Assembly: GCF_937877005.1 (NCBI RefSeq)
Contig: NZ_CALEFV010000320.1
Coordinates: forward strand, 1 to 23,084
DNA: 23,084 bases
Direction of reading: 5' to 3'
Source: an uncultured Fibrobacter sp.
GTDB taxonomy: Bacteria > Fibrobacterota > Fibrobacteria > Fibrobacterales > Fibrobacteraceae
The stretch's first letter is position 1. Each line of letters starts with the position of its first letter. The notes beneath the pieces were generated by a model. It was not told where the DNA came from. It was given only the letters and a program-made list of their open reading frames with translations, and did not search any database. The position numbers and the translations under genes were made by a program. This document shows positions 1 to 5,947 of this stretch, in pieces.

Positions 1-210
1 GGCAACGGAAGCATCGCCGTGATGGTGGGCAAGAACGTTCAGGCCAAGGGCATCAAGGCCGGTGACCTGGTCAAGGATCTCGCCGCAGCTTGCGGTGGCC
101 GCGGCGGTGGACGCCCGGACCGCGCTCAGGCCGGCACCAAGGAAGTCGACAAGATTGCCGGTGCTATCGCCAACGCCAACAACTGGATTAGAGCGAAGCT
201 GGGTGCTTAA
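1..210 (+). CDS. alaS: Alanyl-tRNA synthetase, C-terminal end (partial)
   Basis: The last 69 codons of a gene that begins before the window, read in frame from base 1 to the TAA at 208-210. The glycine-rich stretch GGRGGGRPDRAQAG is the hallmark of the DHHA1 domain at the end of AlaRS, where it follows the editing domain. The visible part (GNGSIAVMVGKN near the start, a short helix ending in RAKLGA) fits that C-terminal fold. AlaRS charges tRNA-Ala with alanine in the cytoplasm, and its editing and C-terminal domains clear mischarged Ser/Gly-tRNA-Ala. Two terminators directly follow, so this is the end of its transcript. The family call is firm; nothing can be said about the catalytic half. 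Confidence 0.93.
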   Translation, partial: GNGSIAVMVGKNVQAKGIKAGDLVKDLAAACGGRGGGRPDRAQAGTKEVDKIAGAIANANNWIRAKLGA

Positions 211-236
211 TTAAATAGCGCAACATTAACATGTCT

Positions 237-264
237 CCCCCGACTTGGTCGGGGGTCTCTTTTT
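237..264 (+). terminator. Intrinsic terminator of alaS
   Basis: A perfect 8-bp GC-rich stem, CCCCCGAC (237-244) with GTCGGGGG (248-255), closed by a TTG loop and followed by a T-rich tail (256-264). It starts 26 nt after the alaS stop codon. Confidence 0.9.
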
Positions 265-269
265 CAAAA

Positions 270-303
270 GGTGACTCTCGCAATAAGCGGAGCGCCTTTT
301 TTT
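270..303 (+). terminator. Second tandem terminator after alaS
   Basis: An imperfect hairpin: 270-281 pairs with 287-296 around the loop AATAA, with single-base bulges at A274 and T278 and one G-T pair. Seven Ts (297-303) follow. An A run (266-269) precedes it. A GTG at 271 could formally extend the next reading frame, but it lies inside this stem and is not a credible start. Confidence 0.7.
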
Positions 304-310
304 ATATTTA
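303..310 (+). promoter_or_regulatory. Possible -10 element of the lipoprotein gene
   Basis: TATATTTA overlaps the end of the preceding T run and lies 38 nt before the chosen ATG at 349. No convincing -35 element is visible because the upstream DNA is the terminator stem. Tentative. Confidence 0.35.
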
Positions 311-348
311 AATTCACATTTTTGAAATTGCCCAAAATGGAATGTTTA

Positions 349-1614
349 ATGAAATGTCGAATAAATAACTTTTTTATTTATGTGGCCATTGTCGCACTGA
401 TTGCGGCTTGTGGCGATGATAGTTCTAGCAGTTCTAACGAAGTATTCTATAATACCAACTTTGAATATGTAACACTGATTGATGTCCGCGACGGGCAGAG
501 TTATAGGACTATACCTATTGGTAGTCAAGTTTGGATGGCGGAAAATTTGAACTATGCATCGGATTCAAGTTGGTGCTACAACGATGATCCTAAAACCTGT
601 GAGAATTTTGGTCGCCTGTATAACTGGAATGCCGCTTTAAATGCATGTCCGGAAGGATGGCACTTGCCCAGTAGGGCTGAATGGTGGACGCTGGTTGTAA
701 ATGTAGGCGGAAGATCTTTTGCTGGAATAGCATTGAAATCAACCTCGGTTTGGGTTACTGGTTATGAAAGAGATGGAATAGACAGTTATGGTTTTTCCAT
801 CCTGCCTAATGGGTACAAAGATTCTAGACAACAATATGTTTATGGCAATCGTTCGAGTGCTAGTTTTTGGTCGGTTTCTGGCAAAAGCAGTAATGATACA
901 AATGCTTATGGTTTCTATATAGGTTATAATTACGGCCCGTCTATAGGTGATGCTAATAAAGATGAAGCTTTATCAGTGCGTTGTCTCCAGGATAAGTCTG
1001 GTGCCGAACAGATAGAGGGGACACTGACAGATTTACGTGATGGACAAACGTATAGAACGGTTGTCATTGGTAGTCAGGTTTGGATGGCGGAAAATTTGAA
1101 CTTTGTCTTGGATTCAAGTGTATGCTATCTGAATGAGACAGAGTATTGCGATAAATACGGACGTCTGTACAAGTGGGTTGATGCTGTAAATGTATGTCCT
1201 GCAGGTTGGCATCTTCCTGATACAACAGAATGGAAAATTCTTTTTTCCGCTGTGGATGCTGGGCCTGAATATGCTGGTATAGAACTAAAGTCTGTTTCCG
1301 GTTGGGATAACGATTTTAACTATGATAGCGATGGAGATCTTTATGGTTTTTCTGCGCTTCCTGCAGGATATCGAATTCCTAGAAGCGATTTTATTCAATA
1401 TTACTATGACGGTAACGATCCTGTTGCTATAATTCCCAGTAATGTCACCGCTTTTTTTGATGAAGAAAAGTATGGTGCATTTTTTTGGTCGGTTACGGAG
1501 GGTCTTGGCGATAAAGCTTTCAACATGCATTTATCGACCCGAGATCTGGGGGCTTATTTAGGTGCTTATTACGATAAGGAGAGCGCATTCTCTGTTCGTT
1601 GCGTAAGGGATTGA
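349..1614 (+). CDS. Lipoprotein with two Fibrobacter major paralogous (FISUMP) domains
   Basis: A 421-residue exported lipoprotein. The N-terminus (MKCRINNFF, then a hydrophobic run) ends in the lipobox IAAC with Cys21 as lipidation site, followed by a DD/serine-rich tether. Two homologous domains follow, about residues 41-213 and 225-420. Each runs through the same landmarks: DGQ-YRT, IGSQVWMAENLN, a Cys pair before YGRLY-W or FGRLYNW, CP-GWHLP, YGFS-LP-GY, FWSV and SVRC near the end. These match the FISUMP family (TIGR02145), which is expanded in Fibrobacter; its function is unknown to me, with surface binding or adhesion only an inference. The ATG at 349 is chosen because it starts directly at the basic n-region and has GGA 8 nt upstream. 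ATG 337 is a possible alternative. The gene is visibly more A/T-rich than the GH9 gene nearby. Confidence 0.88.
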   Translation: MKCRINNFFIYVAIVALIAACGDDSSSSSNEVFYNTNFEYVTLIDVRDGQSYRTIPIGSQVWMAENLNYASDSSWCYNDDPKTCENFGRLYNWNAALNACPEGWHLPSRAEWWTLVVNVGGRSFAGIALKSTSVWVTGYERDGIDSYGFSILPNGYKDSRQQYVYGNRSSASFWSVSGKSSNDTNAYGFYIGYNYGPSIGDANKDEALSVRCLQDKSGAEQIEGTLTDLRDGQTYRTVVIGSQVWMAENLNFVLDSSVCYLNETEYCDKYGRLYKWVDAVNVCPAGWHLPDTTEWKILFSAVDAGPEYAGIELKSVSGWDNDFNYDSDGDLYGFSALPAGYRIPRSDFIQYYYDGNDPVAIIPSNVTAFFDEEKYGAFFWSVTEGLGDKAFNMHLSTRDLGAYLGAYYDKESAFSVRCVRD

Positions 1615-1622
1615 CTTGCGCC

Positions 1623-1657
1623 TTGCTTGGAATTTTTGCATATATTAATATTATCTT
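1623..1657 (+). promoter_or_regulatory. Possible promoter of the AGCS symporter gene
   Basis: TTGCTT (1623-1628) and TAATAT (1646-1651) are 17 nt apart, with a second -10-like TATCTT at 1652-1657. Transcription from here would give a leader of about 25 nt carrying the AGGAG at 1675-1679. Matches to consensus are partial. Confidence 0.35.
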
Positions 1658-1684
1658 TTGAACACTCTTTTGTTAGGAGATGCG

Positions 1685-3121
1685 ATGATTGTCGATTTCT
1701 TGAACACGGTTGACAGCGTCCTTTATTACCCCATTCTGATTATCGTTCTCGCGTCTGCGGGTATTTACTTCAGCATTCGCACACGGTTTGTGCAAATTCG
1801 ACTTTTTGTGGAAGCTGTTCGCACGCTGATTGAAAAGCCGCACGAGGCGGGCGGGGTTTCTTCGTTGCAAGCACTGCTTGTGTCTACGGCATCGCGCGTG
1901 GGTACAGGAAACATCATCGGTGTCTCGACGGCAATTTGCCTCGGTGGCGCCGGTGCCACTTTCTGGATGTGGGTGCTTGCTATTATCGGAGCATCGTCGG
2001 CGTTTGTCGAAAGCACGCTTGCGCAGGTGTACAAACATCGCGACCGTCGTACGAATGGCTGCTACGGTGGCCCTGCGTATTATATTGAAAGTGCGCTGCA
2101 TAGCCGCTGGCTGGGCATCGTGTTTGCGGTGTTCCTGATTTCTACTTACGCGTTCGGCTTCAATCTGCTTTGCTCTTACAACCTGCAGTCGACTTTCGAA
2201 ACATACAGTTTCTACAACCCGTCGGTCACGCCATGGATTATCGGCATAATCCTTGCGGTGTTGGTGGGTTTCTGCCTGTTCGGCGGTGGCAAGCGCATCG
2301 TAAAGACGACGGGAATCCTTGTCCCGGTCATGGGACTTTTCTATGTGATTCTTGCGACCATCATGCTGATTGCACATTTTAACTTGATTCCCTCTGTGAT
2401 TGTCGCGATTATGCAGGATGCTTTTGACTTCCAGGCGATTGGTGGCGGCATTGCAGGCTCTTGCCTGATGTACGGCATCAAGCGTGGACTTTATTCCAAC
2501 GAGGCTGGTGTGGGTTCCGCCCCGAATGCTGCGGCTGCGGCTCATGTTTCGCACCCGGTAAAGCAAGGCCTCGCGCAAATGCTTTCGGTGTATATCGATA
2601 CGCTTTTCCTTTGTACGGCCACAGCCCTGATGTGCCTTGTTTCCGGCGTGCCGGGAACTGCCGAGAACGCAGGCGCCATGTACGTGCAGCAGGCTGTCTC
2701 TACGACGTTCGGTGCGGTGGGCCCGGTGTTCATTACGGTGGCGATGACGCTGTTCGCATTCACAACCCTTTTAGGTAACCTCTACTACGTGCACAACGCG
2801 ATTGCATACATCAACAAGAAGAAAATGCCCGGCAAGAAGGCTATGACGGTGATTCATATATTGTGCAGCCTGGTGGTGCTCTTTGGCGCGGTGACTCCGA
2901 TGGATGCCTGCTGGGCGCTTGCCGACATCACGATGGGCGGCATGGCGCTCATCAACCTGCCTGCGTGCGTCATTCTGGGAGGCGTCGCGTTCAAGGCACT
3001 CCGCGATTACGAATTCCAGCGCAAGCAGGGGCGCAACCCGGCCTTCATTGCAAGGCATATCGGCTTAGATGCCGAAAAACTCGATTACTGGCACCACAAG
3101 GAAAGGGATGAAAGGGAATAA
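1685..3121 (+). CDS. AGCS family sodium:alanine/glycine symporter
   Basis: A 478-residue inner-membrane transporter of the alanine or glycine:cation symporter family, importing small neutral amino acids with Na+. Hydrophobic segments run throughout, roughly 10-11 membrane spans. The family signature GIKRGLYSNEAGVGSAP lies at residues 264-280. The conserved SRVGTGNIIGV segment (about 70-80), thought to help form the Na+/substrate site, and the late motif GAVTPMDACWALAD are also present. Length is normal. Start: ATG 1685 is preceded by AGGAG at 1675-1679. A TTG 27 nt upstream has no ribosome site of its own. The gene stands alone, converging on the xylanase gene across a shared terminator. The family call is secure; alanine versus glycine is not decided by sequence. 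Confidence 0.93.
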   Translation: MIVDFLNTVDSVLYYPILIIVLASAGIYFSIRTRFVQIRLFVEAVRTLIEKPHEAGGVSSLQALLVSTASRVGTGNIIGVSTAICLGGAGATFWMWVLAIIGASSAFVESTLAQVYKHRDRRTNGCYGGPAYYIESALHSRWLGIVFAVFLISTYAFGFNLLCSYNLQSTFETYSFYNPSVTPWIIGIILAVLVGFCLFGGGKRIVKTTGILVPVMGLFYVILATIMLIAHFNLIPSVIVAIMQDAFDFQAIGGGIAGSCLMYGIKRGLYSNEAGVGSAPNAAAAAHVSHPVKQGLAQMLSVYIDTLFLCTATALMCLVSGVPGTAENAGAMYVQQAVSTTFGAVGPVFITVAMTLFAFTTLLGNLYYVHNAIAYINKKKMPGKKAMTVIHILCSLVVLFGAVTPMDACWALADITMGGMALINLPACVILGGVAFKALRDYEFQRKQGRNPAFIARHIGLDAEKLDYWHHKERDERE

Positions 3122-3143
3122 CCGAATTCCAAATCATGATATT

Positions 3144-3174
3144 AAAAAGGCTGCGATTCGTTTCGTAGCCTTTT
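3144..3174. terminator. Bidirectional terminator between symporter and xylanase genes
   Basis: The stem GGCTGCGA (3149-3156) with TCGTAGCC (3163-3170) has one G-T pair and a TTCGTT loop. A run of five As precedes it and four Ts follow, so it can work for both convergent genes ending at 3121 and 3208. Confidence 0.8.
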
Positions 3175-3207
3175 GATATTCGTTGTAATTGTGGAGTACC
3201 GTGCGTT

Positions 3208-4614
3208 TTACTTTATCGCAATTTTCTGAGTGAGGTTCTTGGAGCCGTCGCGCATGCGCACGATGTATAGGCCTTCGGAAAGTCCGCTGAGTTCGACGGA
3301 ACCTTTTACGTTCTTCTCGCTGAATACCGGGCGGCCCTGCATATCGAATACATCGACCTTGGCGGCGGTGGCGCCTGCAATAGAGAGTGTGCGACCGGTG
3401 AGACTCATCGAGAGATTGCTTGTGGATGCTACGGTCTTGATGGCGTCGATGGAATCGCCGCAAGCGTCCTCGCAGGGCGGATCAATGATGGCTTTCAAGC
3501 CGTAGGGCGAAACTACATCGTCGATGGGGTGCGCTTTGAGGCTCGCCATGACGCTGTCAAAGGCGGGTTTGGCCTTGTAATTCTTGTCCCAAAGCAGCCC
3601 CTGCGTCTTGCCCTGTGAACCGTCGAGCCAGCTGTGAGCATCGGTGAGTCCCCAAATCACGAATTCGCCCATGTTGGGTTCTTCAAGGAACACGTCCATG
3701 AACTGGCGGTACAAATGCCCCTGCTTAGCGTAGTCGGAAGCGCCGAGGCTGTTTGCAGAACCCTGCGGAAACCCGATGTCGAGTTCGGTGATGTTCAGCT
3801 TGACATCCAGTTCGGCGAGCGCCTTGGCGAATGCGCGGATATTCTGTGGCGTAGTTTCATGTGAAATTTCAATGTGTGTCTGCGTGCCTACACAAGTGAT
3901 AGGTATACCGTTGGCTTTCCAGCGTTTCACCTGTTCCAATACAAAACTGGCCTTGGAACCATTACTGAGTCCCCATTCGATGGCGTAGTCGTTGTAGCAG
4001 AGTTCTGCATCTGGGTCAGCGGCGTGTGCCCACACGAAAGCGGAGTCCAAAAATTCAGGGCCTATACCTTCGTACCACACGGATCCCGAAGAACGCCAGC
4101 CATGAGGATTGTTGTCGTTGACGGCTTCGTTTACCACATCCCATTCGGCGACTTGGCCTTTCCAGTGCCCGACGACATGTTCGATATGATTTTTCAGCAC
4201 GGCTAGCAATTTGTCTTTTTGACCGCTGTAGCTGTTTACCCAGCTGGGAACCTGGCTGTGCCAGGCGAGTGCATGGCCACGTACGCGCATGCCATTTTCC
4301 TGCGCGTATTTAATCATCTTGTCGCCCTTGTCATAGTTGAAATTGTTTTCGCTCGGTTCGGTCGCGTCGAATTTCATCTCGTTTTCTGCAACGACGGCGT
4401 TAAATTGAACTTTGTGGATTTGTTCAAATTCAGGTTCGATGCTGGCGCCCCATCCGCCACCGAACCATTCGCTGTTCAGAATGGCGCCGATATAGCGCCC
4501 GCGTTCCTCGGCAAGGCTGCGGAGCGTTTCGTCTGCGGCGAAGGCGCTTGTGAAACCTGTGCCAATAAGGGTTGCTCCGAGTGCAATACCGGTTACTGAT
4601 TTCTTGAAAGACAT
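3208..4614 (-). CDS. Secreted GH10 endo-1,4-beta-xylanase with C-terminal sorting-type domain
   Basis: A 468-residue secreted xylanase that cleaves internal beta-1,4 bonds of xylan. The signal peptide is MSFKKSVTG... with cleavage after AFA (residue 26). The GH10 barrel spans about 30-362. The acid/base is Glu163 in WDVVNEAVND and the nucleophile Glu277 in ITELDIG; GHALAWHSQVP (about 113-123) and FVIWGLTDAHSW (318-329) are also typical. A short Cys-containing linker (DPPCEDACGDS) leads to a C-terminal module (about 399-468) with VDVFDMQGRPVF, LSGLSEGLYIVRM and a final KIAIK. This resembles type IX secretion sorting tails (TIGR04183-like), so export through that route or cell-surface attachment is inferred. 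Start: ATG 4614 has AAGGAGAG about 6 nt upstream; the GTG one codon earlier is less likely. Confidence 0.95.
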   Translation of the reverse strand: MSFKKSVTGIALGATLIGTGFTSAFAADETLRSLAEERGRYIGAILNSEWFGGGWGASIEPEFEQIHKVQFNAVVAENEMKFDATEPSENNFNYDKGDKMIKYAQENGMRVRGHALAWHSQVPSWVNSYSGQKDKLLAVLKNHIEHVVGHWKGQVAEWDVVNEAVNDNNPHGWRSSGSVWYEGIGPEFLDSAFVWAHAADPDAELCYNDYAIEWGLSNGSKASFVLEQVKRWKANGIPITCVGTQTHIEISHETTPQNIRAFAKALAELDVKLNITELDIGFPQGSANSLGASDYAKQGHLYRQFMDVFLEEPNMGEFVIWGLTDAHSWLDGSQGKTQGLLWDKNYKAKPAFDSVMASLKAHPIDDVVSPYGLKAIIDPPCEDACGDSIDAIKTVASTSNLSMSLTGRTLSIAGATAAKVDVFDMQGRPVFSEKNVKGSVELSGLSEGLYIVRMRDGSKNLTQKIAIK

Positions 4615-4638
4615 CACTCTCTCCTTATGGATTTTTTC

Positions 4639-4646
4639 TAAAGATA
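4639..4646 (-). promoter_or_regulatory. Likely -10 element of the xylanase gene
   Basis: On the minus strand TATCTTTA (4646 to 4639), preceded by ATA, sits 24 nt before the start codon, leaving room for a short leader with the AAGGAGAG ribosome site. The same octamer occurs upstream of the GGGPS-family gene (8133) and the GH5 gene (19305). A TTGAAA lies further upstream, at about 4675, but its spacing is too long. Confidence 0.4.
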
Positions 4647-4714
4647 TATTCCAGAGGGAGAAATGTTGTGTTTCAAAAGCTAAAAGCGTTGTTAGGTGTT
4701 GTTAAAATAGCTCC

Positions 4715-5794
4715 CTAAAGTAGACTTTTTTCGCGGCTTAAGTCAAGACCGGGAATCTGTTTCTCAAGTTCGACTGCATGAACCTTGATTTTCTGTTGGA
4801 ATTCCTGCGAGGAGGGGGAACTTTCGTTCTGAATCCGGTGGCATGCCATCTTCATGAACTTCTCGATTTTCGCCATGTTTTCGCGGGTGGTGTCGTTGCA
4901 GTAGGTTTCGACCATTCGCTCAAAGATGTATTCCTCGGCGGTTTTGGACAAATGAACCATGTCGTCGGCGTAAAAACGGTAATCCCGCAGTTCGTCCATT
5001 ACGATTTCGTAGCTTGGGAAATATGTAACTGCGTCATTGCGAGGAGCCGAAGGCGACGCGGCAATCTCTGCAATTGCTTTTTCTATGCCGAGTAGTACCG
5101 TTGCCTTGGAAAGATTGTTGCCGTGTGCGCCGTCGCCCCTGTGCCTGATGGGCGATACCGTGAATACGATGCGGGGGGTGTTGTCGCTTGTAAATCTTGC
5201 AACGTCATTGCGAGCCGAAGGCGAAGCAATCCTGGTCTGATTTTTTATCTTGCGCAGATTTTCGACGATTTCGCGGATGGCACGGGCGACTTCTTCGACG
5301 GAAATCAGCCGACGCTCAAACATTTTCGGGTCTTGTCGGTGGCAGTTCGCGGCGACGATTCCCGTTTCTTTCAGCGTATAGACGAATGCCGAGCCGAGCG
5401 TCACGAATACGACATCGGCGTTGGCGATGAATTCGCGTGCGGTTGCAATGGCTGCGTTCAACTTGGCGATGCATTCTTCGCGGGAGCCTGCCGAAAGCGA
5501 ACTATGTGCATCCCAGCAATGCCACAGGTTGTCGCCGTGGCCGTTGCCGCGGCATACGTCTTGGAACACATCGGCGTCGCCGTAGACTTTTCCATCGGCG
5601 ATGTTCTTTACCATTTGGGCGATCGAAAGCGGGTTGTATACCGTCCCGAATGGGTTTGTCAGCACATTGAATTTCCGCGATGCGAACTGTGCCGAAATGT
5701 TGTCTGCAAAACACGACCCGAAAAACGCGATGCGGCTCGTGTAGTCGATTTTGAATCCGGACGCGGGGATGTCTACTTTCGTGAAAAAGTCCAT
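4715..5794 (-). CDS. GSCFA domain protein with two repeat-derived insertions
   Basis: A 359-residue protein of the GSCFA family (PF08885), likely related to SGNH/GDSL-type hydrolases. The diagnostic FFGSCFADNI motif has its Ser at residue 27 and Cys at 28. Other conserved parts are TNPFGTVYNP (46-55), VFVTLGSAFVY (129-139), IVFTVSPIRH (209-218) and YFPSYEIVMDELRDYRFYADDMVH (258-281). No signal peptide is seen; the substrate is unknown. Two short segments, IASPSARNDV (189-198) and IAASPSAPRNDA (244-255), interrupt conserved parts. Both are translations of the same palindromic repeat in the same frame. Start ATG 5794 has no Shine-Dalgarno sequence; a TATATT lies 6 nt upstream, suggesting a very short or absent leader. 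It lies upstream of, and on the same strand as, the xylanase gene, separated by 100 nt, which probably has its own promoter. Confidence 0.85.
   Translation of the reverse strand: MDFFTKVDIPASGFKIDYTSRIAFFGSCFADNISAQFASRKFNVLTNPFGTVYNPLSIAQMVKNIADGKVYGDADVFQDVCRGNGHGDNLWHCWDAHSSLSAGSREECIAKLNAAIATAREFIANADVVFVTLGSAFVYTLKETGIVAANCHRQDPKMFERRLISVEEVARAIREIVENLRKIKNQTRIASPSARNDVARFTSDNTPRIVFTVSPIRHRGDGAHGNNLSKATVLLGIEKAIAEIAASPSAPRNDAVTYFPSYEIVMDELRDYRFYADDMVHLSKTAEEYIFERMVETYCNDTTRENMAKIEKFMKMACHRIQNESSPSSQEFQQKIKVHAVELEKQIPGLDLSREKSLL
5032..5066. repeat. Short palindromic repeat, copy 1, inside GSCFA gene
   Basis: 35 bp on the plus strand starting CGTCATTGCGAG and ending GCAATC, with outer inverted arms ATTGC/GCAAT. 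It shares its ends and the core GCCGAAGGCGA with copy 2 at 5203. Translated in the host gene frame it gives IAASPSAPRNDA. It is of the REP/RPE type of small dispersed elements. Confidence 0.8.
5203..5231. repeat. Short palindromic repeat, copy 2, inside GSCFA gene
   Basis: 29 bp starting CGTCATTGCGAG and ending GCAATC, in the same orientation as copy 1 and 6 bp (two codons) shorter. In the host frame it encodes IASPSARNDV. The arms ATTGC/GCAAT can pair. Confidence 0.8.
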
Positions 5795-5800
5795 GCCATT

Positions 5801-5806
5801 AATATA
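5801..5806 (-). promoter_or_regulatory. Possible -10 element of GSCFA gene
   Basis: TATATT on the minus strand ends 6 nt before the ATG at 5794. If it is the -10 hexamer, transcription would start at or next to the start codon. No -35 match is seen. Confidence 0.35.
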
Positions 5807-5849
5807 GTCAATAGTGATTGGCTTGCGCTTATGGGCGGCTCGTTGTGAA

Positions 5850-5862
5850 GCGCGTCACGCGC
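5850..5862. promoter_or_regulatory. GC-rich palindrome in the divergent GSCFA/GH9 intergenic region
   Basis: GCGCGT-C-ACGCGC, a perfect 6-1-6 palindrome in the 153-nt gap between two divergent genes. The position suits an operator for either gene, but no regulator is known and chance in GC-rich DNA is possible. Confidence 0.25.
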
Positions 5863-5929
5863 GGGTGTCGTTTTGGGGCGAAATGCGTTCCAAGTTGGAA
5901 TAAAAATGGGGTCGCAATCGGGCCTGCCC

Positions 5930-5940
5930 TATACTATATT
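5930..5940 (+). promoter_or_regulatory. Possible -10 element of GH9 gene
   Basis: Overlapping TATACT (5930-5935) and TATATT (5935-5940). The second ends 7 nt before the chosen ATG at 5948, mirroring the layout of the divergent gene. No -35 match at normal spacing is visible. Confidence 0.4.
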
Positions 5941-5947
5941 GAATAAA

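Noticed and set aside
271..348. N-terminal extension of the lipoprotein from GTG 271
   Set aside because: The GTG lies inside a terminator stem, and the extension would put 26 residues ahead of a complete lipoprotein signal peptide.
1673..2578. 301-codon open frame antisense to the symporter gene
   Set aside because: Composition rich in Arg, His and Asn, no motif, and complete overlap with a well-supported AGCS gene.
5032..5231. Frameshift or pseudogene status of the GSCFA gene
   Set aside because: The inserted repeats keep the reading frame and the conserved blocks on both sides are intact, so the gene looks functional.
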